A stretch of 64,000 nt of DNA from Prostheceraeus crozeri. Lineage: Eukaryota > Platyhelminthes > Polycladida > Euryleptidae. The DNA lies in contig CAJQUW010000891.1 of the NCBI GenBank assembly GCA_907163375.1, forward strand, positions 344,090 to 408,089. The letters are read 5' to 3'. The position numbers were made by a program, and so were the translations under genes. The notes under the pieces are model-generated. The model was not told where the DNA came from. It did no database searches and saw nothing but the letters and a program-made list of their open reading frames with translations. Below are positions 19,923 to 32,785 of this stretch, piece after piece. The first letter of the stretch is position 1; every line of letters starts with the position of its first letter.

Positions 19923-20975
19923 ATGATGGATGTGACAAGCGTGTCTTCAGTCGAATATCGCAGTGTGATACGATACCTCCTGATCCGCGGCTTCGCTAAT
20001 GGTGACATTCTAAAGGAATTAAGCCTGGCATATGGAAGCAAAGCTCCATCGAGAACTACTGCTTATTTCTGGATAAGCGAATTTAAACGCGGAAGACAAT
20101 CTGTGGAGCAAGATTTTTCAACTGTTGGTCGGCCGCAGGAGATTCCGGAAGAGAAATCGAGTCAGTGCGATGAAGTGATTACAGCACACAGAAGGATAAC
20201 CATCCGTGAGTTGTCAAGAGAGTTGTGAATCAGTTATCACTCCTGTCATGACATCATCGAGAGACTTGGATATCGCAAACTGGCATCACGTTTCGTACCG
20301 AAGTTTCTGTCACCTGAAATGAAGGAGAACAGACTTCTGGCGGCACAGTCAAATTTGGATCTCCTCGAAATGCACGGAGATCAGTTTCTGAACTGCATCC
20401 TTACAGAGGATGAAACATTAAGTTTGTATCTGCCTCAAAGTAAGCGAGAATCTGCAGAGTGGCGAAAATCAGGCGAGTCTGCCCCTTTGAAAATGCGATC
20501 CGGAACATCACATCGCCGGTCGTTGATGCTGACGGTCTTTTGGAACGCTTCGGGAATCCAACTGGTTGACTTTGCGGATAAAGGAGTAAGAATCAATAGC
20601 GAATATTATTCCAATCTGTTATCTGAAGCGAGGAAGAAAATAAGAAAGCCACGAAACATTCCCCTCTACTTGCTTCATGACAATGCTCCGATTCACACCT
20701 CGCAGGAGACAACCAATGCCTTAACGAGAAACGGATTTCAACTATTGAGCCATCCTCCTTATTCACCTGACTTGGCCCCAAGTGACTTCTATCTGTTTAG
20801 ATTCCTCAAAAAGCATCTTCGTGGACACCATTTTGAATCGCCAGTTGAATTGCGGGATGCAGTTACTGAGTTTTTTGATTCTTTGACACCGGAATTTTTT
20901 CATAAAGCTTTTTGTGAATTGAGACTTCGTTGGCAAAAAGTGACGAATGCTAACGGCTCATACATTGAAAAGTAA
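19923..20975 (+). pseudogene. mariner transposase, one nonsense codon
   Basis: The frame is 350 codons, full length for mariner, interrupted only by TGA at 20226-20228. The N-terminal half has the paired helix-turn-helix region with the GRP hinge (VGRPQEIPEE). The catalytic triad is D in LTEDETLSLY, D in LLHDNAPIHTS and D in DLAPSDFYLF, with 34 residues between the last two (DD34D). The enzyme would cut and paste the element at TA sites. The stop lies in the second helix-turn-helix, before the whole catalytic domain, so no active product is expected. No other damage was noticed, which suggests recent inactivation. Confidence 0.9.
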
Positions 20976-21132
20976 ACTGTTTTCTGGAACAAAACATTTG
21001 TTTTTCCGTTAATTATTAGTCAGGTTATTAGTGATAGCTTAACTGTCAAGTTAATCTAAATATATTAATTCTAAATCGCTAGAATTTATAGGAAAATCTT
21101 GAAATTCAGACAAAAATGTTTGAAAATTTTGA

Positions 21133-21272
21133 AAAAATAGAAAACTGACCGGAAAAATTTCGGCGACCATATTTCTCATGCCTTAAAGACCTAAATTTAC
21201 ATCTGAAGTAGTATTCGTTATCACAGGTTATCTGCAAGTAGGTTAGTCCGGGACATTTTGGATCACACCACG
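21133..21272. repeat. mariner right terminal inverted repeat
   Basis: 140 bp ending GGATCACACCACG; the inverse of 19538-19677 without a mismatch by eye. Confidence 0.93.
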
Positions 21273-21627
21273 TATATATCATTTGAACGCTATCTTAGTG
21301 CTCATTAACACACGCAATTTTCAGCTTTTCAATTGCATTGGTTCTCGAGTTATACATATGAATAGGTTTCATGCACTGTTTTGAATTTTTTTGGAAAAAC
21401 GCCATTTTTCTATTAATTGAGATATATGCCGCCTAGCATTCTCAAGCTTAGCCCTTTCTTAAAGATTGTATGTAGTATCGAGAAAGTAGCACTACTCCTT
21501 GTACATTTTTTCAAGCTTAAGATTTTTGTACCCTATGGGGGGAGGTATGGGCCACCTAATCGGGGGTGGTATGGGCCGGCCTCTGCAACGTATGAGAGTA
21601 CAAGCCGATCAGAGCCTGTGCCACTGA

Positions 21628-22334
21628 CAAGCTGACTCAGTCGAAGCAGCTCCATCTACTCCATCTGGAAGAAGGGCAATCCTCAGGTCTATTAAACCAG
21701 TACCCAAGGCTGTTCCTGTTGAACAGAGAACTCAGCGCGGTCGTGAAAAGAGTCCAATGGAACTAACTTCATCACCAGTGAAAGAAAAATTGGGTTCCGA
21801 ATCAAAGCAACGTCGGTTTCCTTCGCTAGTCATACCCTCCGAAGAAGTCGTGATTGCTGACACAGATGATGTGGCTGGTCCTGCTCGAACTATCAGTCGA
21901 TCAAACATCGTTGCTACACAAGACTTCAGACAGGAACAATCGAAAGATCCTCGGAAGCAAGAATGGACCCTGAACGAGACCAAGGCTGGAGACTGGCTGC
22001 TCGTCTGTATTATTGGTGGTCGTCGCAACTTGACGAGTTATCGCTACGTTGTACAGACATTGGAAACATACGATGGAGATCGAGATTGGATCAAAGTCCA
22101 AGGATTCCGATCATTGAATTCAGAAAGGACTAAATTTGAGGTAGGCCCACAAGTGTTAGATGATTTTCATTATTTTTCAATTTTCAATATTTGTATTTGC
22201 AGGTACGGGAGGTGGACCGATTTGAGGTACAGTGGAAGGACGTGATGTGTGGGCTCCGAGAACCGGAAATCGCACTCAATGGAAGGACGTTGGTGTATGA
22301 ATTTGACGGGGAGGTGGAAGTCAACGAACTCTAA
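21628..22334 (+). pseudogene. spliced C-terminal tail of a pogo/Tigger-like transposase
   Basis: The frame opens after a stop at 21625-21627 and reads through a low-complexity Pro/Ser/Arg linker. It then enters a compact domain, TKAGDWLLVCIIGGRRNLTS then RYVVQTLETYDGDRDWIKVQ. A 62-bp intron (22141-22202, GTAGGC...TTTGCAG) joins exon 2 in phase 0, which reads VREVDRFEVQWKDVMCGLRE and ends NEL at 22334. A 'GDW(L)LV ... Y(V)xQ ... RS' domain that ends in a short beta-rich tail is common at the C-terminus of pogo-type DDE transposases. The DDE core is missing. Confidence 0.5.
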
Positions 22335-23072
22335 TGAACAGTGAACTGCAACTTTTTATTCGCAATTAGCGAAAACATACATTTCTTTTGCCTGTCTCCT
22401 ATAGTGAATCTCACATAGTGAATCTATTCAAAGTCGGTTGTTTTCCTTCAAAAGTAGTTCATTCATGATGGTCTATTTATTCTGGGTATGACACATATCA
22501 TAGCTGTTATTAAATCTGTAGACTATGAAAATGACGAAAAGCGCCAAGTTCAATAACTCAATTCTACTTGCTATAGTCAGACATTATAACTTATCAAAAG
22601 ATGTTATACACCAAAAAGTATCACGACAGGCGTAATTTACTGCTAGCAAATGTAGCCTATATTAGTCATTCTACATTAGGAAATGTGCATTCGATTAGAC
22701 CAGGCAATGGATTTCGCAAGTGGCCCATACCTCCCACCCAAAATTGAAAAGTCGATTTTTTCAGATTTTCGTTTTTTGCCATTCATGTCCAAATGATAAA
22801 TTTTAAGGGTAATTATGATGCAAAGTTTTTTTCCTTGGGTATTAAGACATCGCACAGTGGCATATAGGTTCTCATTAACAGAATAGATGAAGCGCTAGAT
22901 CAACCGATTCTAGGGTGGCCCATACCTCCTCACTTTCCCCTACATGTAATTACTACCGGTAACAAAGCTAGATAAAACATAAAACAATGATTTACATAGC
23001 AAGTGTATTGGTAGATCTAAAAAAATCAAGTTACAATCCGTTGAGCTACTTTTAATACAACAACTATCATTT

Positions 23073-24643
23073 CATGATAAAAGCAGAAAAGGCCTATTTG
23101 AAAATACTTTATTAAAACTCTCAAAAAAATTGACAAAGTGATCGGGTAGAAAAAGTCTTCCAGCGACCGGTAATCAAAACTTCATGACTTGTATTTACAA
23201 TAGTAAATAAGGGCAAACAATTCATCCGTGGCAAAAATTACGAAAACCAACACTATCTTATTGACCATCTACTAGACAAACAAAATACATCCATGAGAAA
23301 TGTTGTATCCCACAGGTACATAAATTCTCAAATAGAGTTTTACACTCTTCGTGCGCTCTATTCGTATATATGTCGACGCTACAGACAATGTATCCAAACT
23401 CTCAAGCAGATTTGAGCTTGAATTCGCCATGTATGACACACAATTGTAGTTTGACGAGCCTGCGAAGTTTCTAATTTTCTTGCTTGGTTAATTATTCCTT
23501 TGTATAATATGTAAGTTATCAATGAATGATAAATATCTATCTCTTAAGGAAAATGCACTACATCCGGTGTCACAAAATTATCAGGATTAGGCTAATATAT
23601 TTAAATAGTTCATTCATTATCGACCTAGATCTAATTTTTTAAAATTGGTTAGAAATTCGTTTGATTTTTACTACTTAGAAAAATTGTTAGAATTCGCACT
23701 ATACTTTGGGATAAAGAGACAAAGAAAGTAGAGTAGGATGACAGAAGATAATAATTAAGGATTGGCTTATAGGTAATTGTCTGAGCCTGGCCTCAAATAG
23801 TCGGCAAATAAGATACTCAAACATATTCATTGTCAAAGATAGACAAACAAATGAGAAATATGTTCAATAGTCATACGGTAAAATATACATTAACTTAATT
23901 TAAACACGACTGCTGATAAACAAAAATATGCTAATAAAATAAGAAGACAGCAACAACACTTTCTAAAGACCCTCCCTCCTATTATCATCAGATGATTTGC
24001 TATAAGATAACAAACTTTACTCGATTTAGACATCATCTTATTTATTTATTCAATTTATTCTGTAAAATATATATAGACAGTATATATAAAATATAAAATC
24101 TTATAGACATCCACTTGTACAATTCACGTACTCGTACCTGAGTTACTAATCGACTGAAATTGCATAAGCGTTACAGTCTAAGTTATTGTCTCAATTTCTT
24201 TAAGCAAGCAACCCATTCCCATGAAATTTGATTTGCGGCTAAGTTGATTTGATTTAAGTATTAAGTAAAATACATGCACCTATCAAAGGAATTGTCCCTT
24301 TTTACTGAACATTTCAATTGAATTTGATCTAGACTTCTAATATCTTCGATTACCAGTCACGTCAATGATACCGGCGGTCTCACTTACAACTTAAACTTAC
24401 CTCTTCTTCTTCAGATCGTTATCACCATAATTTGTACGCGACTCGAGAAGTATTTGAATCTTCAGACAGAGAACATATATCATTGGAAACATCACAGCGC
24501 TATCTAACTGGTAGGTCTTCTTCACGCAATTTCGATCAATAATCATCATCCCAACTTTGCTGACTCAACAATACGGCTTGTATTTTGGGAGTCGAGTCAA
24601 ATTATGTCTAACAGTTAATGAATAGAAATCTAGTCAGCATGCA
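23073..24643. repeat. segmental duplication, copy 1
   Basis: 1571 bp closely matching 31208-32743 in direct orientation. Copy 1 has about 40 bp after 23790 (GGCCTCAAATAGTCGGC...) that copy 2 lacks, with differing segments near 24240 and 24380. Its right end runs into the dispersed repeat related to 9898-10666. Confidence 0.88.
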
Positions 24644-25125
24644 TTTCTGTGCTTGTGACCTATTTCACGCAATTTCGATCGATATAGTCATCGAAAGATG
24701 AACACACAGTGAGGTCGTTATGGGTTTCGTTGAGATTCTATGAATTCAACAAAAGTGAACATCTTAAAATATTGCACAAACCGATAAAGCTGTTTTATCT
24801 CTTGCTAATTCTCATCAAATTTAACTGTATGATCATTTAATTGATTACTGAACTTATTCACTTGGTCAACCAGGACACTTACATTGCACAGTAGGACTTG
24901 GTGTACGAAACTGTGTGGTCTGCCTAATTAAATGAAGTAATTAGTGTTTTGAAGTTTACTTATGCGGTTTGTATTTCGGAGGTCGAGTCAAATTATGTCT
25001 AACAGTTAATTAATAGAAACCTAGCCAGCATGCATTTCTGAACTTGTGACCTAGTATTTCCCTCAGTTTCAATCGATTAAGTCATCGAAAGATGCACACA
25101 CAGTGAGGTCACTATTTGCTTTGTT
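24438..25125. repeat. partial dispersed-repeat copies, tandem
   Basis: 24438-24962 matches the interior of the 769-bp repeat from its GCGACTCGAG word onwards. A second, more diverged partial copy follows at 24963-25125, starting at GCGGTTTGTATTTCGG. The second copy restarts inside the unit, so it arose by a separate event. Confidence 0.8.
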
Positions 25126-28100
25126 GTTCCCGCTAACTTTTCAGTGAAAAAACGCAGGCATTTCTGAAGTCTTTGCTTGGTTGGAAGTTGAAGATTAGTA
25201 GCTATATTTTTTTGAATAAAAAGTAAAATATAATAGCAATGAAAATTGAAAAACAAATTGTTAACAATGAAATCTACACGTAGAAGATGCAGTACTGGAA
25301 AAAAAGAAAAATATATAGCATTTAGTGGCCTACTATGGAAAGTATTTATGATGGTATGCAGAGAGTACTATAAACATTGCAAGAAGCTCTTGTTTTTTTA
25401 ATTTTAAACATCGTATGAGAATGACATATATCACAATAATAGCCCAGGTCAAAACAACTGAAGCTTATAATAGACTATATTATCGACTTGATCAACTAAA
25501 GTACATTGACCAAAAATTATTCAGCTAAATTGTCATAGCATTTAAATGTGAATATTTTCAAATTGTTAAAATTTATCATAAACTCTACCTCAGATATTAA
25601 AAATCAAGGTAGCTAGACTGAAGTATAGTGCAGCAAATGTGCCATATCTATCATTACCAAGACAGTTGACTTCATATTATTAGGGCAATTTTGCAACTTT
25701 TTGTCTTTTATCCGTAACTTTTGAAATATTAAACCTTTGATGTCAATTTTTTCAAAATGACCAGAAAAGAACACTTCATCATGCGCAACCATTATGTTTT
25801 CAAAATAAACTTCATTCTCGCTCTAGATGATGCGTTTCTCCCCAAAAAAGCTGAAACTTGATGTCCACCAATTAAGTTTTTTCATTGAAGTCATTTGCTG
25901 AGTTAATATTAACGCAATGCTACCTTATGAATATTTACACTTCATTTTTGAAGTCTCATTTCACTATTTTGCATAGTAAAGTGTAAAGTATGAAAAAATT
26001 CCACTTTTTGATTTTTTAATTGAAAATGTTTCTGTCGAATGATTCAATCGAAATGATTCTACATGAAATTCTAAATGAATCGATTCTATATGAAATGATT
26101 CTATCGACACAAAATGCGATTCTATTGACAGGAAATAGAACATGTTTTACACATCGCTTTCCCAATTTTTATGTTCAAGTCCATTGACAGAATGAATATA
26201 CATAAACCGCACCGACTTAACCTATCGTATTCATAGCAATCTATCATCTTGTGGCCTATTATAAAATGCTACAAAATATGCATATCATAAGTGTGAGTTC
26301 TATCGATGCGTGAATCTTTCGACATTCGGGTAAAAACTATTTTCTACTTACTATTTCTTGTCTAATAATCATTTTTGTTAGTTTAAATGGAAAATTGGTT
26401 CATATCAGATCACATTTACATATATTTACATTTCTACTATTGCACTTGTGATTCTATTGACTTTCGATGTCAATCTATCGACAGCCCGATAATTGAAGTT
26501 ATTCTCCATTACAAGCATTTCTTCATAAACTGTTGTTTTGATCAAAACGGCACTAACGTATGTCAGTCAGTGATGATAACAGATTCTATGCAGGGCCTGC
26601 ATATGTATTGCAGATGCATATTGCATTCAACTTTTATTTATATTACATGTGATTCTATCGACCTAAAAGTGATTCCATCGATCATAAATTATGGAACAGT
26701 GTCGAATTAATGCAAAATTTGTGCTTTTGAGTGTCATTTTTGTGATTAAAATAAAAAAGTGGTCTATAAAAGTGTTATTAAAATGAAAAATTCGAAATTT
26801 AATATTAGTGCATTAAAATCGCAACATTTAAAATGGGAACTGCCATTACCTCAAACAGACCATTTTGTCGATTCCTCAGTTTAAAAAAGTTGTGTATTGC
26901 ATGTATCAGAAGTGCATTGGCATAAGCCGAAATAAAACATCCACTTTCATGTGGTGCATGAAACAAAACAAAATATATAAAACACAGGAAATGTGACGAC
27001 TGTTATTCGTGGAATGACTTTCTTGCTTTTGTACTTTTGACTAAAGCAATGTGAAAGTGGCTATTTTGGGTTGAAAAGTTGTAAATAATGGGCCAAAAAG
27101 CTTAGGATAGAGCATTTTCGGAACACAAGTCGGTTTGTTTCAATTGTCCCAAAGTTAATTGCGCCTCATAAGTGCGTCCCCTTTATGCAAGTGTTACAGT
27201 TTTGCAGTAGTACTTTATTATCAGGAGTGATTTTACAGCACCAATTTTACTACTATTTTACCACTCAAAATCACTTAATCAGGAATATTGACGTTAGTTC
27301 ACAGTAGGCCTACCGGTTGATAATTAACTTGAAAACCGGAGGATACGCAGAAAAACGAAGCAGAGGGAACACTGGAACTTGATATTTCATGAATTCAACC
27401 ACAGGCCTCACAGCAACTAAGCATGCAAAAATAGGAGGTTAAATTTAGTAGTGTAAAATGGGTCAAAAAGAGGACAATGAACATGTTTTTCGACCAATTC
27501 TTATTTTTTTTTGTTTATTTTCTTGCGGTTTTCAGCTCTCTCCAAATTAATTCAAATTAAAAAATACTGAGATTTCAACAAATTCCAAACAAGTGGTGTC
27601 ATGAGTTTTTTTAATTAATGGGATGCGATTAATGGCAGCCGAATTTTGATTTCTTCAATCGAAGATGGAAACAGTACTCAAGTAGCATTTATGCTATGGA
27701 GAAAAAAAGTCTCTGTACGATTTAACAAAGCACTAACTTAAATCAGCGAATATTTGTCGACGTCATCAACGTCATTGAATATACCTTAAGTCATGAGCCT
27801 TAGAAAACTATTGTTCCATTGACGCTTATTTGATTTCTTAGGGCACTATAGAAAAATATTCACACTATAAAAAAACACGAGGAAAAAATGGCGTAAATTC
27901 AACTATCAAAAAATCCAGATAGAATAAAGTGGAAAATAATAGAATAAGTTCCAGTGTAGAGGCTACGTTATCAAAAATGTGCACTGTAGATATTTATAGG
28001 CACCTGATATTGGCCAATTTTATGGGCTTCGTCAATGTCCCAATGTACGAATTTGTCTCTCAGGCACTGATGAAGTACAGCAAATTCCGAAAAATAGGAA

Positions 28101-30238
28101 AAATAGGAGAAAACCAGAAAATAGGAGACCCTAACCGAAAAAATAGGACAAATCTTCAAAAAGTAGGAATAATAGGAAAAATAGGAGGTCTGTGAGGCCT
28201 GCAACCATCCTAAAGAAGACTAATGATCACGAACTGTAATCGAATTAAATATTCATTGACTTCTTGCACCTACATTTATGATTGCATATATGATCGGTTG
28301 ATACTTTATCATATTATAGTTTAGAGTCTCGTACTGCATCGTTTGCGTATCATCCGTATCAACATGATAGACGAGCAGTACTACATGTATATGTATGCTA
28401 GATATTAATATAGGTATATTTGATGTCAAATCTAACATACGATTTACATCAATTAATTGAAGTCTTAATTCAGGTCTATCTATCATGATGATATCAAGAA
28501 AGTATGTGTTCTATTATGAAACAAATTTTGATATTGCCGCTAAAAAGATTTGCAAACTACAGTTTATGCTAATTTTGATTGCAAAGTGTGGGAATGATAT
28601 TTATGCTTAGTGGATAAATATAATCATTCAACTGAGTCAAACAAAATTGCGTAACTTAACTTTTCTATGTACACATACCACAACTAATAGTGTTGAAATT
28701 TAAGGCATTTTTCAGAATTCCTTTGATTTTTTGACCTTACATGATTTTTTATAAATTTTGAGTGAATAAGTCGATGATCAATTTTCATATCAGAGCACAA
28801 TTACTTCTGTTTGCCCAATCGTCCAAACGTAGGAAATGGGCATTCGTTGAAGACTATCAACTAAGGAACGGCAATGTGTGACGCAGTAATTACTAAGTCA
28901 ACGTCATGGTTTTCTAGAAAACCCCGTCGCGAAGCTGCCTTTAGCTTCAAAGTGCACATTGTATGCAGAAAAATTGTCAAAGAAACTTTTGTGTCAAAAT
29001 TGACACAGTTGGTGTTTCTAGGAAGAAATGAAATTAAACCATGTTAACGTGTATCAATGTAAAATTTGACCACGATTTTTGTTACACTTTGCAAAGCTGA
29101 CTAAACTAATGTCCACGAATCTTAGAATGATACTCAAAAGTCTTGATACTTTAAGATGGAACGGAAAAGTCATTTGTGTCAATTTTGACATATTGGTGCT
29201 TTTAGTGTTAACAGAATTTACAGATAACGATTTACTTTTGATAATGATATACCTGAAGTATCCTTGTGTGTTGTACCTTTCATGGACAGTACGAGTACCT
29301 AAGTATCCTTCTGAACTCATAATATTTTGAGATCTTATAAATTTACTCATTCGACACGTAATAAATAAACAGATGACATGATATATTTTGTTTGAAAGGT
29401 ATTTTCTACATTAAATGAAATTTATGCCCTCAGAAAGGCTGACAGCCGAATTGCATTACGTCTAAAATTATGTTCATATTTATTTATTTAATGCGCGTCG
29501 AATGAGTGACTTTATAAGATATTATAAGTTTACAAAGTAATAAAATTCATTCCTTGCTTCGGAACGAGATCTTTGTTCGAGGACAAAAGTATCCATAACA
29601 TTATAAACTAAAATGTTCTTAACAAACTACGGTCAATATACGGCTCACTACAAATACAAACAAAGACAGTAATGTACAATTTCAGTAGAATATAATCAGG
29701 AATGTTACTAGCCATGTTCACACCAATAAATGATCTCGAGAAAACGATCAGATAATCTCACATTGTAAAATTTTTAAATTTCGATCTCAAGTGTATGGGC
29801 TAAGTCCCTTTATGAATTATTATTCGTCGTATTGAGAACACTAGACTCTAGCGCACAATTTTTAAGTTTCTCTGAGAAACGAATCAATTCAGCAAGTCAT
29901 CAAAGAATAAGAAAAAGACAAGACTGCGAAAAACTTCTATCATTGTATTAATCTGTAACGTAAAGCGTTACCTAGATAAGCCTATGGAACACTATCTTAA
30001 TGATTAATGATATGTCCCTGCTACTAACGTAGTATAAATTAAGACTCATAAATCATATTATATAATTATGCCGTTAAAAACCTTGTGCACAAAACAAAAT
30101 CGACCTAGAATCCTGCGGGCCACGTCATACACCTAGTCAAATTCATCGATAATTTTACAATGCTCCTGAAAATCAACTACACACAGCCTCTTTTAATCCT
30201 TTCAATTATTTGAATAAAATGTATCATACAATAACAAA
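25126..30238. other. AT-rich stretch without a supported gene
   Basis: No ORF here has family features or convincing splice sites. Low-complexity segments include GATTCTATCGAC-like words at 26030-26690 and an AAATAGGA-rich purine run at 28085-28195. Two TGTCAAAATTGACA-type palindromes lie at about 28993 and 29176. Confidence 0.45.
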
Positions 30239-30329
30239 GGTTAGCTTTCACTGATTACTCCGAAACGTGATTAAAACATAAATGATTAAAAAAACTGATA
30301 CCACAGTTATGAAACGGTATCTTCGTATC
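30239..30329. repeat. 91-bp direct repeat, copy 1
   Basis: Starts GGTTAGCTTTCACTGATTAC and matches 30823-30913 with a few substitutions. Confidence 0.85.
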
Positions 30330-30822
30330 ATATCATATCATGGTTAGCTTTTATTAATATATGGTTAATAGAGATAACGCCTCTAATCGTTGAAAATTAT
30401 TATTCACGAATCGATTTCTACATGTCCATCGACAACTGATATATCTATTTCTGAGTAACTAATTAGTAGGATAGAGTAACAAATTAGTAAATTACAGTAA
30501 CAATTTATAAAAGTCATTGAATTCATGAACTAAATATTAAGTAGAATGTTAAGTCATTGTCCTTTAGTAGAAATGAAAGGAACCTTTCTTGAAAGTGTTT
30601 CCACTAAATAGACCTTCCAATCGATTTTTCTTGATGGGAATGGTCTCTGTCGGGAAAATTTATACAATGTTTTAGACGGATACAACTCCTTGTTCTTCTT
30701 TCTGACTTCAAAAATAAACTTTTGCAATAAAAAATCGAAGTCGCCTTTGATCATTTCATTTTAGTCTTTATATACACTATAGTTTGCATACATTCGTTCT
30801 CATTTAGAAAGTTTACTTCATT

Positions 30823-30913
30823 GGTTAGCTTTTACTAATTACTCCGAAACGTGATTAAAACATAAATGATTAAAAAAGCTGATACCACAGCTATGAAACG
30901 GTATCTTCATATC
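30823..30913. repeat. 91-bp direct repeat, copy 2
   Basis: Starts GGTTAGCTTTTACTAATTAC. It lies about 300 bp before copy 2 of the segmental duplication. Confidence 0.85.
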
Positions 30914-31207
30914 CTCCTCACTATGAAACGCCATGTGAGAATCTAACAAACTTCTAACAACTTATTTTCTAACAAACTAATCAAAATTGGCTAGAATAAC
31001 AAATGTGGAGTACACATCTGTCATGATCAAAAACGCACCAGTTTCACTTTTTCACAAAAAATCATCGATTCTTATTTGCCTGGTTTTTCTACATTTCGAA
31101 GGAACCACAGGAGCTACAGGAATATTGGGAGTTCTCAACTTCATGTCTCTCCCTTGCTCCTCGGCGACCACACATTTCCTGTGAATTTTAGGCAAGTGGC
31201 AACAAGC

Positions 31208-32743
31208 CATGATAAAATCAGAAAAAGCCTATTTGAAAATACTATATTAAAACTCTCAAAAAAAATTGACAAAGTGATCTGGTAGAAAAAGTCTTCCAGC
31301 GACCGGTAATCAAAACTTCATGACTTGTATTTACAATAGTAAATAAGGGCAAACAATTCATCCGCGGCAAAAATTACGAAAACCAACACTATCTTATTGA
31401 CCATCTACTAGACAAACAAAATACATCCATGAGAAATGTTGTATCCCACAGGTACATAAATTCTCAAATAGAGTTTTACACTCTTCGTGCGCTCTATTCG
31501 TATGTATGTCGACGCTACAGACAATGTATCCAAACTCTCAAGCAGATTTGAGCTTGAATTCGCCATGTATGACACACAATTGTAGTTTGACGAGCCTGCG
31601 AAGTTTCTAATTTTCTTGCTTGGTTAATTATTCCTTTGTATAATATGTAAGTTATCAATGAATGATAAATATCTATCTCTTAAGGAAAATGCACTACATC
31701 CGGTGTCACAAAATTATCAGGATTAGGCTAATATATTTAAATAGTTCATTCATTATCGACCTAGATCTAATTTTTTAAAATTGGTTAGAAATTCGTTTGA
31801 TTTTTACTACTTAGAAAAATTGTTAGAATTCGCACTATACTTTGGGATAAAGAGACAAAGAAAGTAGAGTAGGATGACAGAAGATAATAATTAAGGATTG
31901 GCTTATAGGTAATTGTCTGAGCCATTGTCAAAGATAGACAAACAAATGAGAAATATGTTCAATAGTCATACGGTAAAATATACATTAACTTAATTTAAAC
32001 ACGGCTGCTGATAAACAAAAATATGCTAATAAAATAAGAAGACAGCAACAACACTTTCTAAAGACCCTCCCTCCTACTATCATCAGATGATTTGCTATAA
32101 GATAACAAACTTTACTCGATTTAGACATCATCTTATTTATTTATTCAATTTATTGTAAAATATATATAGACAGTATATATAAAATATAAAATCTTATAGA
32201 CACCCACTTGTACAATTCATGTACCTGAGTTACTAATCGACTGAAATTGCATAAGCGTTACAGTCTAAGTTGTTGTCTCAATTTCCCTAAGCAAGCAACC
32301 CATTCCCATGAAATTTGATTTGTGACTAAAAAACCTAGCAAGATCGGGTGTCAACAAATTAAGTTTTCAGTAAAATACGTGTACCTAACAAAGGTATAGT
32401 CCCTTTTTATTTAACATTGTATTTAATTTAGACTTCTAATATCTTCGATTACCAGTCACCTCAATGCTACCGGCAGTCTCACTTACAACTTAAAACTTAC
32501 CTCTTCTTCTTCAGATCGTTATCACCATAATTTGTACGCGACTCGAGAAGTAGTTGAATCTTCAGACAGAGAACATATATCATTGGAAACATCACAGCGC
32601 TATCTAACTGGTAGGTCTTCTTCACGCAATTTCGATCAATAATCATCATCCTAACTTTGCTGACTCAACAATACGGCTTGTATTTTGGGAGTCGAGTCAA
32701 ATTATGTCTAACAGTTAATGAATAGAAACCTAGTCAGCATGCA
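31208..32743. repeat. segmental duplication, copy 2
   Basis: 1536 bp matching 23073-24643. It ends at TCAGCATGCA, where unique sequence carrying the candidate first exon (32762-32785) begins. Its last 206 bp (32538-32743) are the fourth copy of the dispersed repeat. Confidence 0.88.
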
Positions 32744-32761
32744 CTTTCAACTTTAACTTAC

Positions 32762-32785
32762 CTCTTCTTCTTCAGATTTGGCCAT
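32762..32785 (-). CDS. candidate first coding exon (MAKSEEEE)
   Basis: ATG in a good context (GCGAAATGG) begins eight codons, MAKSEEEE, followed by the strong donor GTAAGT at 32761-32756, phase 0. The segmental duplication carries a related GAAGAAGAAGAG|GTAAG at about 24414 and 32503. Phase 0 would suit joining to the exon at 17506-17573. If so, the recombinase gene starts here and spans about 31 kb. This is inference from signals only. Confidence 0.35.

Larger units (their letters stand above)
19538..21272 (+). mobile_element. mariner transposon with 140-bp terminal inverted repeats
   Basis: The termini 19538-19677 and 21133-21272 are inverse copies with no mismatch over 140 bp, flanked by TA dinucleotides at 19536-19537 and 21273-21274. 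Most mariners have ends near 30 bp. The body is 1735 bp and carries one transposase frame. It sits 81 bp inside the left end of the pogo-like element and is therefore the younger of the two. Confidence 0.93.
19457..22940. mobile_element. pogo-like DNA transposon, internally deleted, host of a mariner
   Basis: The ends GGGGAAAGTGAGG (from 19457) and CCTCACTTTCCCC (to 22940) form a 13-bp perfect inverted repeat, flanked by TA at 19455-19456 and 22941-22942. A GGTATGGGCC word follows each end and recurs inside (see separate finding). Without the nested mariner the element is about 1.75 kb. Only the tail of a transposase remains, spliced. The TA duplication and tail type suggest the pogo/Tigger side of the Tc1-mariner superfamily. 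Confidence 0.7.

Noticed and set aside
27929-28195. Plus-strand 88-codon ORF
   Set aside because: The second half is translation of an AAATAGGA purine repeat; no start context or splice signal supports it.
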